Below the pieces are notes generated by a model. The model did not search any database. It was given only the letters and a program-made list of their open reading frames with translations, and was not told the DNA's origin. From Marthasterias glacialis (Eukaryota; Echinodermata; Asteroidea; Forcipulatida; Asteriidae): 64,000 nt of DNA. The stretch spans positions 1,922,001 through 1,986,000 of the forward strand of contig OU452223.1 in assembly GCA_911728455.2 (NCBI GenBank), read 5' to 3'. A program made the position numbers and the translations under genes. Position 1 is the first letter of the stretch, and each line of letters begins with the position of its first letter. Positions 53,801-58,247 of the stretch are shown piece by piece.

Positions 53801-56669
53801 TTTTATTTGATTTCACTTTTAATATATCAAACAAAATCAAAACCATGTGTTGTACGGTGTCTCATAGAGACCATTATGTTACTTTAAATGTTTCATTCCT
53901 CCAAAATTTTCTCCAAATAAATAACTCAAAATTGAAATTAAACTGAACCTTGAAACTGTGCATATACTTGAGCCTCAATGTGAAGACGCGAAATAAAACG
54001 ACGACGTCATGATGACGTCATCAGATGTTGAGTTGCAATAAATCAAAGTTTATTAATTAAATCAGAACTCCTGAAGTGCACAATGGATTTTTACAATCTA
54101 CACATCATCGCAAAGGTCTTTTGGAAACAATTTAAATGTCTCAAAGAAATGACCCCAGTTTGACCTTGTATTGCAGTTCAAACCGGAAGTTGAAGGAAAC
54201 AATTGTTATAAAGCCATCATTTTTTAGTTCTTTGGTCAGTATAAAACGAGCTTTGGACAGTGGTTTCAGTGTGTGAGTAGGTAAAGGACTCTGCGTTTTC
54301 AAGCTTAAAACTGATGACGTCATTACATTAAACAGCGCCCTCTGGTAACAAGTTTGAAATCAATGGCGCTACAACACTAATTGTAACGGCTTTTTTTACA
54401 TTGTGTGTATTAACTCATCCATGTTTATAAGCAATTTGTTATTCCCGAACACCTAGTTTTTGTGATGTCACAAAAACTGAATGTCTAGTTCTTCTTCTGC
54501 TTCTTCTCCCTGGCGATTATCCACTTTCAAATGCACACTTTCGAAGGTCATATAACCTTGGAATTTCATACATAGGTAGTACATGGCAAGGAGAAGAAAC
54601 CGTTGTTGTGACGTCATGATGACGTCATCAGGTGTCAAACTACATTAAATCAAAGTTTATTATTTCAAAAAATCATAACTCCTGAAGTACATAAGTGATT
54701 TTTACAATCTTTACATCATCGGAAAGGTCTTTAAAAAATAATTAAATGTCTCACAGAGATGACCCCAATTTGACTTTGTCTTCCGGTTCAAACCGGAAGT
54801 TGAAGCAAAAAATGCTTAAAAAAAATTAAGCTGTGGAGTCAATATGAAACAGAATTTGGACATGGTTTCAGTGTAAGAAATAAAATGTAGTTTATTACAT
54901 TGATGACGTCATCAAATGTAAAGTTTTCAACATGTCCGTGTATTTCTATAGCCGTGCACACTTGTGTTTATGATGTTTATCAAAGTAGGGTAGTTTTTAT
55001 AAAACTTTGGAACTTTTTAATACAGATAATGAGCTCGGAATTTGAATCTGTCAAATATCAGATTGACTGTACAGTCCACCAGTGTTCAGTAAAGGTGATG
55101 TTACAAAATGAGACCTTTAATTTGATATAGCGCCATAAACGTTCACTAACGATACACACTTTATTTTATTGACACCGCATAGATGCCGAACAAAATGGAG
55201 GCAGCAAGGAATAATGTTTTGATAAAAGGCAATATGAATATTATTTTGAATAGACAACCTGGCGGCAGCCAATTGCAATGCGTGGAAAAGGAACACTTTG
55301 GAAAGCACAAAAACAATGTTTTTCCTGGCAGTTAAAACCAAAAAGGTAACTTGTTTTTCCTCCAAGAGTCGAGTTACAATAAATGTATGCGGTTCTTTAT
55401 AATTTTTAGTGACCTGAGTTGACCTCGCTTCCTGCCCGAACCGGAAGTCCTTATGAAATACATATGATAAAGCTCTTTTTAATTATTTTCATATTCATAT
55501 TTATTAAATCAAAGTTTATTATTTCAAAAAATCTGAAGTACTCCTGAAGTACACAATAGTTTTTTACAATCTATACATCATCAGAAAGGTCATTCAAAAC
55601 TGCGTAATCGCCATACAGACATGACCCTAATGTAACCTTGTCTTCAGGTTCAAACCGGAAGTTCAAATATTCAAAAATTCATAATTTAAGAAGTTTTTAT
55701 TATATAATCACAATTCTTACATCAGATTGTAGGTTAGGGAATGTCCTTCTATGTTGCACATTGCGTGACCTGTGTGACCTCTACTTCCGGTGAAACCGGA
55801 AGTAGCTCCTCATTCAAAAGTTGTCAGAGGTAGGAACATGATTCTTTCACCAAGTACCAGGGTTAGGGAAGGTCCTTCTCTGTTGGATATTGCGTGACAT
55901 TTGTGACCTCTACTTCCGGTCCAACCGGAAGTAGCTCCTCATTTTTAAAGTTGTTAGAGGTAGGAACATGATTCTTTCACAAAATACCAAGGTTTGGGAA
56001 GGTCCTTTTCTATTGCACATTGCGTGACCTCTCTGACCCTTACTTCCGGTCAAACCGGAAGTAGCTACTCATTTAAAAATGGTAAGAGCTAGGAACATGA
56101 AGGTCCTTCTCTGCTGCAAATTATATATATTTCAAAGCACAATTTCACGTTTCTATGTTCATATTTTTAGATACATTAAACGACAGCTTAAACTACCATA
56201 TTCCGAACACCTTGTTTTTGTGATGTCACAAAAACTTATGTCTAGTTAGACTTGTTCTTTGATGAATGCAACTCAATCAAAGTTAAAATCAGAAGAAGTT
56301 GCCAATGGCCACAATCATCATGCAAGCAGAATTCTTATTGCATAAAGCAATCTTATGGATATAATGTATTCCCAATATTTAACTGTTATGGTTTTTTTTT
56401 TCATTTCAGATAATATTTTAGATATGATCAACGGGCGTCCATTCTCAACATATGACAAACCCAATAACGATTGCCCTACTCTGAGTGTTGAAGGAGGTTG
56501 GTGGCTTAATGGTTGCAGTACTGCTGTATACAATAACCTTAATGGTGAATATATCCAGCCTAGGAATAATTCTGGTCACAACAAACCTGTCATTAGAGGT
56601 AGTGCTTGGAATGGTACAGGAATTGTGAAAAGTGAAATCAAAATCCGCAAATCTCCACGACATGGCTAA
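5782..56669 (+). CDS. Secreted fibrinogen-related protein with two discoidin domains inserted in the FReD (nine-exon gene)
   Basis: Seen: nine exons with GT-AG borders and matching phases join to 1866 nt, 621 residues plus stop. Order: signal peptide 1 to about 21; Cys-containing region 22-93; FReD first part 94-223; F5/8C domain 224-378; F5/8C domain 379-535; FReD last part 536-621. Splice phases are 1, 1, 0, 1, 0, 1, 0, 1. The FReD keeps four cysteines (99, 128, 557, 571) and the GGWW core. Known of the families: FReDs often bind acetylated sugars or other surfaces; F5/8C domains bind phospholipids, glycans or collagen. Inferred: an extracellular lectin or pattern-recognition/adhesion protein. 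Intron 1 is about 27 kb. The order FReD-F5/8C-F5/8C-FReD within one FReD is unusual. Alternatives are misassembly or two interleaved genes, but neither half has its own start, stop or signal peptide where it would need one. Confidence 0.85.
5816..7197 (+). other. Start of intron 1, mostly unique AT-rich DNA
   Basis: Contains a C-run/A-run/G-run block at 6912-6945, able to fold on itself, and a G-run at about 7165-7184. No other element recognised. Confidence 0.5.
7198..7520 (-). mobile_element. tRNA-derived SINE, body type B
   Basis: Read on the minus strand: a degraded tRNA-like head with a B-box (GGGTTCAAATCCCGG) near 7452-7475, a body with an AAAGCGCTTTGAGACC-like core, then an (ATT)n-type tail at the left end. 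The same body occurs at 23204-23565. Confidence 0.75.
7602..8279. mobile_element. MITE with AACAATAGACCGA terminal inverted repeats
   Basis: A perfect 13-bp inverted repeat bounds the segment (7602-7614 and 8267-8279). Internal sequence matches, in reverse order, the longer copy at 43287-45970; a fragment of the 5' part recurs at 23680-23940. No transposase, so non-autonomous. Confidence 0.75.
8280..9395. repeat. Dispersed-repeat fragments in intron 1
   Basis: Low-information AT-rich DNA leading, from about 8740 on, into fragments of the dispersed repeat best seen at 20.4-23.7 kb. Confidence 0.4.
9396..9757 (-). mobile_element. tRNA-derived SINE, body type A
   Basis: On the minus strand the head reads GTGTCGTGGCCGAGCGGTTA (A-box, Ser/Leu-like), followed by a B-box GGTTCGAATCCCGG. 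The body ends in a (TAA/ATT)n tail at 9396-9417. It lies inside the dispersed repeat; the copy at about 23040 lacks it, so it marks a clean insertion. Same family as 32502-32929. Confidence 0.85.
9758..11230 (+). repeat. Dispersed repeat with a decayed Helentron-like 3' end
   Basis: Runs parallel to 28480-29280: the same order of a CRE-like ATGTCATCATAATGTCATC stretch, a decayed ACTTCCGGTT-type motif, and GTGCCACNGATTGCCACT at the end. The 3' terminal motif of the Helentron-like family is present but decayed near 10985. Confidence 0.55.
11231..12630 (+). repeat. Diverged copy at the left edge of the 960-bp array
   Basis: At 11491 the array landmark ACAGGGTAGAAAGTAGGATA and CAATGCCTAGTTTG reappear, but the DNA after it matches the array poorly. 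The rest is AT-rich with no other call. Confidence 0.45.
12631..16880 (+). repeat. Tandem array of about 960-bp units (about 4 units)
   Basis: Landmark CAATGCCTAGTTTG recurs at about 12669, 13631, 14591 and 15551, then at about 16799. The units starting at 13591 and 14551 are nearly identical by eye; the first and last are more diverged. The unit contains no long open frame, has A+T-rich sequence and TACAAAATGGCTGCC. The fourth unit is split by a 285-bp insertion. Single relatives lie at 24.1-25.9, 26.1-26.3, 27.4-27.8 and 30.8-31.5 kb. Confidence 0.9.
16178..16465 (-). mobile_element. Insertion with (ATGA)n-type tail inside the 960-bp array
   Basis: The uninterrupted units read GTGAGATTACTTGATCGAG; here about 285 bp lie between GTGAGATT and ACTTGATCGAG. 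The left edge is CATTCATTCATT..., i.e. an (AATG)n tail on the minus strand, suggesting a truncated LINE or SINE. Not otherwise recognised. Confidence 0.6.
17150..17470 (+). repeat. Fragment of the CRE-rich dispersed repeat
   Basis: Shares ACATCACGTGATCTCT, CGAAACTGGAAGTG and the ACTGATGATGTCATTA stretch with the copies at 21.7 and 22.8 kb. Confidence 0.55.
17471..20380. other. Mostly unrecognised intron 1 DNA
   Basis: Contains an imperfect inverted repeat built on GGCAATGG/CCATTGCC (about 18704-18763), a decayed GATT/ATTG tetranucleotide tract (19866-19960) and a (TAA)n run (20335-20352). No exon or element called. Confidence 0.5.
20381..22370 (+). repeat. Two adjacent copies of a CRE-rich dispersed repeat, one interrupted by a MITE
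   Basis: Landmarks in order: GAGCGCCCTCTAGCGGCAGG, AAATGCACTTTTA, TGACGTCATCAGATGTCAC and TTAAAGATGTACTTTTC. They occur once flanking the MITE and again at 21890-22100 without it. Another copy runs 22700-23660 and another 29600-30200. Not assigned to a transposon class. Confidence 0.6.
20539..21489. mobile_element. TTAA-flanked MITE, copy A (piggyBac-like ends)
   Basis: TTAA at 20539-20542 and 21486-21489 flank ends CCCTATCAGGACC.../...CCTGATAGGG. Length between them about 943 bp. G-run/GTGCC/C-run palindromes lie just inside both ends, and a GGCCGCC...GGCGGCC palindrome lies near 21128-21148. The related repeat at about 22066 has a single TTAA at the same place, an empty site that confirms target duplication. 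Confidence 0.85.
22700..23660 (+). repeat. Third copy of the CRE-rich dispersed repeat
   Basis: Carries GTCGAAACCGGAAGTGCC, TGATGACGTCATAATATA, GCGCCCTCCAGCGGCC and AAATGCACTTTTACTTGATG. Interrupted by the SINE at 23204-23565. Confidence 0.6.
23204..23565 (-). mobile_element. tRNA-derived SINE, body type B
   Basis: On the minus strand: head GGTGTCGTGGCTGAGCGG, B-box GGGTTCAAATCCCGG, body with GAAGCGCTTTGAGGCGG, tail (ATT)n at the left end. A close relative of 7198-7520. Confidence 0.85.
24080..25870 (+). repeat. Single copy of the 960-bp repeat family, split by a MITE
   Basis: TACAAAATGGCTGCCATCGC and the following GTTAGAAATGACACTG match the array unit. The match stops at 24612 and resumes at 25547 with CTTTGCTGCACGCCTCTCGC. 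Confidence 0.65.
24612..25547. mobile_element. TTAA-flanked MITE, copy B
   Basis: TTAA at 24612-24615 and 25544-25547; ends CCCTATCAGGACCGGGC and, reversed, CCCTATCAGGACCGGG. About 928 bp, same internal palindromes as copy A (GGCCGCCAAAATGGCGGCC near 25200). Inserted in a member of the 960-bp repeat family, whose flanks join cleanly across it. Confidence 0.88.
25880..26890 (+). repeat. Minisatellite of about 133 bp, at least six diverged copies
   Basis: The motif TTTGACCTTTTCACCCC followed by AAACAATCCCAAC recurs near 25914, 26044, 26383, 26516, 26650 and 26799. Spacings are 130, 339, 133, 134 and about 149. The long gap holds a fragment of the 960-bp repeat family (about 26110-26330). Confidence 0.75.
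26932..27015 (+). mobile_element. Weak tRNA-like SINE remnant
   Basis: A B-box-like GCAGGTTCAAATCCACTC near 26992 followed by a T-rich run; the A-box is poor. Not a functional tRNA. Confidence 0.35.
27380..27790 (+). repeat. Fragment of the 960-bp repeat family
   Basis: Shares GTAGATCAATATCACTCTAC, CTTTGATCAATATTTGGA and GAGACTGCTTGAGTGAGTTT with the array. Confidence 0.7.
28480..30220 (+). repeat. Helentron-like 3' fragment followed by CRE-rich dispersed repeat
   Basis: From 28540 to 29033 it matches the second half of the element at 52193-54488 and ends with CCGAACACCTAG, a hairpin-forming GTTTTTGTGATGTCAC and CTAG (29030-29033). From 29640 on it is the dispersed repeat (GAGTGCCCTCTAGCGGCAGG). 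The left half parallels 10.3-11.2 kb. Confidence 0.65.
30800..31545 (+). repeat. Diverged single copy of the 960-bp repeat family
   Basis: Landmarks TTTCTGCTGCTTTTCTAATT, AGACAGGGTAGAAAG and GAGACTGCTTGAGTGAGTTT occur in the array order. Confidence 0.7.
31546..32501. other. Unrecognised intron 1 DNA
   Basis: A stretch at 31840-31890 recurs inverted at 41815-41880 (shared TGAGTTACTGGACCC-type core), so part of it is an old repeat. Confidence 0.4.
32502..32929 (+). mobile_element. Most complete tRNA-derived SINE, body type A
   Basis: Head GTGTCGTGGCTGAGCGGATA (A-box), then GTGGGTTCGAGTCCCGGTC (B-box), then a body of about 330 bp and a (TTA)n tail at 32906-32925. Head resembles tRNA-Ser/Leu. 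Lies 160 bp before exon 2. Confidence 0.88.
33093..33338 (+). CDS. Exon 2: end of signal peptide and a short Cys-containing N-terminal region
   Basis: Frame is open to the donor at 33339 (GTAACA). Residues 12-21 finish the signal peptide; residues 22-93 are acidic, with cysteines at 26, 50, 52 and 92 and a CSC motif. I do not recognise the domain. Three acceptors (exon starting at 33093, 33117 or 33120) all keep the same phase. I chose 33093 because it follows a pyrimidine-rich stretch and gives the best hydrophobic core. The one-base remainder at the 3' end makes Asp with the first two bases of exon 3. Confidence 0.75.
33752..33908. mobile_element. Foldback element with about 70-bp arms
   Basis: The left arm contains AGGTCTTCAATGGCCGC and GTGATAAAGGAA; the right arm is its near reverse complement (TTCCTTTATCAC ... 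GGCCGTTGAAGACCT), with a central loop of about 16 nt around 33829. It lies in intron 2 between exons 2 and 3. Confidence 0.8.
34791..34921 (+). CDS. Exon 3: FReD N-terminal subdomain
   Basis: Encodes residues 94-137: DC at 98-99, AGYTKDGIYTIYP, then C128 and GWI. This is the usual FReD opening, with Cys99 and Cys128 the expected first disulfide. Acceptor is a pyrimidine-rich tract ending ...CATCAG; donor is GTAAGT at 34922, phase 0. An NLT sequon lies at residues 95-97. The fit to the family is clear even without a search. Confidence 0.92.
35033..35219. mobile_element. Short hAT-like MITE
   Basis: Ends CAGTGGCGTAGCC and GGCTACGCCGCTG are inverted repeats of a type common in hAT MITEs. The 8-bp flanks ATGATTAC and GTGAATAC agree at six of eight positions, fitting a decayed 8-bp target duplication. 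Interior is G-rich. Confidence 0.75.
35225..35665 (-). repeat. Inverted copy of an unclassified 430-bp repeat
   Basis: Reverse-complemented, it follows 39905-40325 nearly throughout (shared AGGAGTGGTACTAA, CACTCTGACTTACC, ATACAATGAATG and GTGTGTGGTCT). Both copies are in intron 4 or just before it and could pair across exon 4. Confidence 0.75.
35863..36121 (+). CDS. Exon 4: FReD central part
   Basis: Encodes residues 138-223, beginning VVQRRYDGSVNFNRSW and including the FReD signature GEFWLGIEILHKLT and the strand ending YGYSSVQPTG. It joins exon 3 in phase 0 to read GWI-VVQRR, the standard family sequence. It stops where other FReDs continue to the region containing NGMPFST. Donor GTATGT at 36122 leaves one base (phase 1), which makes Val with exon 5 or Asp with exon 9. 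Confidence 0.93.
36336..37898 (+). mobile_element. Helentron/DINE-like element, first unit of dimer 1
   Basis: Begins with a self-complementary GGTGTTCGGGC...GCCCGGAACACC, then a (CTT)n run, paired CREs, then four units of about 128 bp carrying ACTTCCGGTCAAACCGGAAG (37217, 37344, 37473, 37602). Ends CCGAACACCC, hairpin, CTAG. A partial extra 5' end precedes it at 36288. No coding region. Confidence 0.7.
37899..39738 (+). mobile_element. Helentron/DINE-like element, second unit of dimer 1
   Basis: Starts directly after the CTAG of the first unit with the T/CTT-rich segment, lacking the 5' palindrome. Contains a further set of four 128-bp repeats (39268, 39396, 39525, 39653). Ends with CCGAACACCT, a 10-bp-stem hairpin (39707-39728) and CTAG at 39735-39738. 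A stretch at about 38540-39115 is not shared with the other copies and looks inserted. Confidence 0.7.
39905..40325 (+). repeat. Unclassified 430-bp repeat, direct copy
   Basis: Partner of 35225-35665 in opposite orientation. An open frame of 117 codons runs into it from 39638 but crosses the end of the preceding transposon, so it is not a gene. Confidence 0.7.
40531..40856 (+). CDS. Exon 5: first F5/8 type C (discoidin) domain, part 1
   Basis: Encodes residues 224-332. Typical discoidin landmarks are present in order: C228, LGIGD, IADDKITASSQW, SWLQVDMG, IEGVITQG, YVTQYQVQYSIDG and W. The acceptor is TTTGTTTCAG; the donor GTAAGA follows Gln332 in phase 0. The exon begins in phase 1 and joins exon 4. 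A start-codon reading from 40512 is only the open frame running through the acceptor. Confidence 0.93.
40857..41936. other. Intron 5, first part
   Basis: Contains a perfect 13-bp inverted repeat AATATTGGTCTAC/GTAGACCAATATT (41711-41723, 41739-41751) and the inverted partner of the 31.85-kb repeat. Otherwise unrecognised. Confidence 0.5.
41937..42436. mobile_element. 500-bp foldback element (nearly complete palindrome)
   Basis: The arms of about 200-240 bp are imperfect inverted copies. Left: GAGTGACAAAAAACTGCTCC, ATCAAAGACCTCTA, GAACTGATGACC, GCATTTCCAATT. Right: the same in reverse complement. Centre near 42190. No coding capacity; it ends about 190 bp before exon 6. Confidence 0.85.
42627..42765 (+). 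CDS. Exon 6: first discoidin domain, part 2
   Basis: Encodes residues 333-378: TFSGNTDRD, then ARYIRIKPTAW and LRIELLGCR, the standard C-terminal part of an F5/8C domain. Cys377 should pair with Cys228. The acceptor is TTTGACAG; the donor GTAAGT leaves one base (phase 1). With exon 5 it forms a closed 1-0-1 module of about 155 residues. Confidence 0.93.
42766..43286. other. Start of intron 6, unrecognised
   Basis: AT-rich, no element seen. Confidence 0.45.
43287..45970 (-). mobile_element. Long copy of the AATAGACCGATTG MITE family, with nested insertions
   Basis: Ends AATAGACTGATTGCACG (43287) and, reversed, AATAGACCGATTGCGCG (45970), both followed by a shared subterminal CACGTGACC. Segments 43376-43690, 44290-44405 and 45779-45970 match the short copy 7602-8279 in reverse. 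A 9-bp minisatellite (ATTAAATGT)4 lies at about 43329-43366. An insertion (about 43700-44290) and a TTAA element lie within. Confidence 0.7.
44406..45778. mobile_element. TTAA-flanked element, family 2, copy 1 (nested)
   Basis: TTAA at 44406-44409 and 45775-45778; ends AGGGGCACATTGGC and, reversed, AGGGACACACCGGC. The sequence on either side rejoins as the outer MITE. The interior is more CpG-rich and includes a perfect 13-bp hairpin CCATGGAGGTAGA/TCTACCTCCATGG (44963-44975, 44989-45001) and a basic open stretch (about 45125-45215) of unknown meaning. piggyBac or Kolobok is possible. Confidence 0.78.
45971..46758. other. Intron 6, unrecognised
   Basis: No element or exon seen. Confidence 0.4.
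46759..46960. repeat. Direct repeat pair, copy 1
   Basis: Shares CCACTGTGACA, a C-rich run (46807-46834), AATCCCAACTGGAGTGCAGA and CCGCGCAATGAGAG with 47680-47862. Confidence 0.7.
47423..47495. mobile_element. Terminal fragment of TTAA MITE family 1 (copy C)
   Basis: TTAA then CCCTATCTGGACTGGGCTA and a C-rich run with CACATAGTG, matching only the first 70 bp of copies A and B. Confidence 0.55.
47680..47862. repeat. Direct repeat pair, copy 2
   Basis: Copy of 46759-46960, same orientation, about 920 bp apart. Class unknown. Confidence 0.7.
47863..50195. other. Rest of intron 6, mostly unrecognised
   Basis: Contains a locally CpG-richer part at about 48400-49450 and the minus-strand open frame listed separately. 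Confidence 0.4.
48611..48961 (-). CDS. Doubtful minus-strand open frame, 116 codons
   Basis: Starts MNAKGRFQHNVNEWESAPSF and includes TCNMFLANYTKCRLYL and LDEWKEYF. Its composition looks more protein-like than neighbouring frames, and a good donor (GTAAGA) follows codons ending EYFTVN. I do not recognise it. It could be an exon of a gene on the other strand within intron 6, a remnant carried by a repeat, or chance. Confidence 0.25.
   Translation of the reverse strand: MNAKGRFQHNVNEWESAPSFVEVYQFIMTRLDRSAHARDIAGAQTACIYTALLSLVPCESRRKRGQWSKFPDTCNMFLANYTKCRLYLANIYDTLDEWKEYFTVNVRYASSCFFAG
50196..50524 (+). CDS. Exon 7: second discoidin domain, part 1
   Basis: Encodes residues 379-488, with C383, LGIEDGTIPDEGITTSS, AWIQVDLQG, IQGVIVQG, WVTEYLVSFSSNGQDW. 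Compared with the first domain it has two extra cysteines in its first third (GHCPNN and GWCPTE), which may form an extra disulfide. The acceptor is TCTTCTCAG and the donor GTATGA. Its start and end phases are the same as those of exon 5. Confidence 0.93.
50592..50975 (+). repeat. Two direct copies of a 203-bp unit in intron 7
   Basis: AAGAAGTAATACTTTTCT starts both copies (50592, 50795) and each continues with CTTCATTGAATCACT and ACCCATTATTG. Confidence 0.75.
51117..51258 (+). CDS. Exon 8: second discoidin domain, part 2
   Basis: Encodes residues 489-535: RFPGNSDQ, ARYIRIIPTRYHG and MCIELLGCN. Cys534 should pair with Cys383; the extra Cys in MCIELLGC is seen in some discoidin domains. The internal intron lies at the same place as in the first domain (just before the F-x-GN motif), so the pair looks like a duplicated two-exon module. 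Donor GTAAGG, phase 1. Confidence 0.92.
51509..51662. mobile_element. MITE with GGGGTCGGTTTCACAAAG ends
   Basis: About 27-bp inverted repeats: left AGGGGTCGGTTTCACAAAG, right (reversed) TGGGGTCGATTTCACAAAG, both continuing to CTAAGA. About 150 bp, non-coding. Confidence 0.75.
51691..52115 (+). mobile_element. Decayed SINE copies, body type A
   Basis: 51691-51755 is a 3' fragment (GCACCTTGTAAACCCTTA). 51820-52115 is a longer copy with a worn head, CTTAAGCAAGACA, CATTATTGCTTCATCC and the same 3' end. Confidence 0.7.
52193..54488 (+). mobile_element. Helentron/DINE-like element, first unit of dimer 2
   Basis: Begins AGGTGTTCGGAC with a self-complementary partner GTCCGAAGACC, then a (CTT)n run and paired CREs at 52368-52375 and 52379-52386. 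Ends CCGAACACCTAG, hairpin (54456-54477, 10-bp stem) and CTAG at 54485-54488. Carries an extra segment at 52850-53770 that dimer 1 lacks. Confidence 0.72.
53401..53760 (+). other. Foreign-looking segment carried in dimer 2 (copy 1)
   Basis: Begins ATGTCCGTGTATTTC, has an acceptor-like TTTTTAATACAG, then a short frame MSSEFESVKCQIDC...CSVKVMLQNET ending in a stop. Repeated at 54931-55285. It may be a captured host fragment. Confidence 0.45.
54489..56245 (+). mobile_element. Helentron/DINE-like element, second unit of dimer 2
   Basis: Starts right after the previous CTAG. Paired CREs at 54609-54616 and 54620-54627; three 128-130-bp repeats with ACTTCCGG/CCGGAAGT palindromes (from 55781, 55910 and 56040). 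Ends at CTAG 56242-56245, 165 bp before exon 9. Confidence 0.72.
54931..55285 (+). other. Foreign-looking segment carried in dimer 2 (copy 2)
   Basis: Nearly identical to 53401-53760 by eye; the short frame is kept with a few substitutions (VKYQIDC for VKCQIDC). About 180 bp of further sequence follows that copy 1 lacks. Confidence 0.45.
56410..56669 (+). CDS. Exon 9: FReD C-terminal part and stop codon
   Basis: Encodes residues 536-621, then TAA at 56667-56669. It begins DNILDMINGRPFSTYD, aligning with the FReD region after the conserved GYSGTAGD turn, and continues with C557, GGWW (564-567), C571, NNLNGEYI, SAWNGT and SEIKIRKS. The stretch between FST and the first Cys, which holds the calcium-binding Asp residues in fibrinogen gamma, is several residues shorter here, and the CH of the usual CHxxxLNG is CS. 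Calcium and ligand sites may therefore differ. Sequons NNS and NGT are present. Confidence 0.9.
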
Positions 56670-56683
56670 AATAATACCGCAAA

Positions 56684-56696
56684 AATAAAAAATAAA
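56684..56696 (+). promoter_or_regulatory. Poly(A) signal of the FReD/discoidin gene
   Basis: Two AATAAA hexamers (56684-56689, 56691-56696) lie 15-27 nt after the stop codon, and another at about 56986. The first pair would give a very short 3' UTR; the later one would give one of about 330 nt. Confidence 0.55.
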
Positions 56697-57295
56697 CACA
56701 ACTCATATCAAAACTCTGTGTTGATAATAAAATTGAGCACCAGATAATCCATGCATTGCAGTTTAAAGACAGTGAGTAATCTTTATAAGTACATGTAGTT
56801 TATATTGGCTGAGGTTAATTTATGGAATTACATCATATCTGTAGTTCCACTAAGAATAGTCATGATGTTAACAAAGACTACAGCTACTGGTGAATCAAAA
56901 AGCAGGCTGCCAAGAACCTTGACTTCTACTTCAATTGCTGAATATTTGAGTTACGGTTTTTGAAACTAATTTTGTAACATGAACAAATAAAATTCTGAAA
57001 AGAAAACAAATGTGACCTAAAAGAGCTGTTGGTTTGAATGGAGCCTGGTGGACCTATCACTCACTATCAAACCCACTGCAGACAAATCATTAACTTAGTT
57101 TCTAACTCAACCTCTTTCTTAAAACCAAAACGTTATGCAAAGTAAAACAGTATGTTTGTGTTTGTTTTGCCTCCAACTTTTCTAAAAGTAGATCATTGAC
57201 AAAATTCTTTGTATAAACATACTGAGGGAAGATTCCAATAAAGACTTGGTTTGGAATAGACCCTTTCCATGAAATATGTAAATTACACATCACGC
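56697..57295. other. 3' flank of the gene
   Basis: Only an alternative AATAAA near 56986 stands out. Confidence 0.45.
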
Positions 57296-58241
57296 CAGAG
57301 ATGCCAACCTCTGTCTCCAAAAAATAGTACTCCAAAGAACAAAAAATAGTATTTTCAAGACAAAAATAGTATTTTTTGAAAACGGCAATTACTTAAAAAA
57401 AAAAAAAAGACTTACGCCAATATCAACGCCAAAAATCCAAAATTGAAGGTAAAATAAATGGCCACTTCACAGAGTATTCCTTCTTAAAAGACTGTTTCCT
57501 GATCTTGGAAGATGCCATTGCGAATCTATAGGCCTATTCTTAAAAAAAAACTCATTAAGATCCTGCCCACGCTAAACTCTCACTGGTGCAAACATCGAGC
57601 TAGACACGCCGTAACAAACACACACTACACAGGGAATGGTCTTTAGTCTGGCGATTCACTTTTTCATTGTACTTAACCGTGACAAGACTGGGTACGCGAC
57701 AGTCAAATGTATAACTGGTATCATGTTATCTCAACCGTAATGATGAAATCAGCGTGTCTGGAAACCACCCTTGGCAAGTAGACTTGACTCAAGTCCTAAT
57801 CAAGTCCTGTGCAAAGCCCTTTTTCCATTGCCTAACGCTGCATCCACCAACCAACATTGGACAGTGACCTCGCAGGACTTGAATCAAGTCTACTTGGCAA
57901 ATACTGCACACAGCATGAAGCACGGACGCATGTGTGTATTATTCGTTGTTATAGTTTCACGGCTGGACTTTCGGCTCCAGTTAGTCAAAATAAACGACAA
58001 GCACTTAAATTTGAAGGTTGAATAATTCGTTTTTATTTCCTGAATAACGGTAAATACAATATTTTACATTTTGTGGATGAAAAGGCAAGTTTTATTCAGA
58101 TAGTTTGGTTGTCAAAAAAAGAGGAAAAAACGTTAGTATTAATTTTCAAAATATCGTATTTCACCATGGGTGGTCGTATTATCGTATTTTACTATTTTTA
58201 TCGTACAAAATACGACAAAATCGTACTACTTGGCATCTCTG
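57296..58241. mobile_element. DNA transposon remnant with CAGAGATGCCAA ends
   Basis: Inverted ends CAGAGATGCCAA and TTGGCATCTCTG, flanked by a perfect direct repeat TCACGC (57290-57295 and 58242-58247). Inside is a 27-bp inverted repeat (57771-57797 with 57874-57900, two mismatches). No transposase frame. An isolated copy of the left end occurs at about 62301. Confidence 0.8.
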
Positions 58242-58247
58242 TCACGC

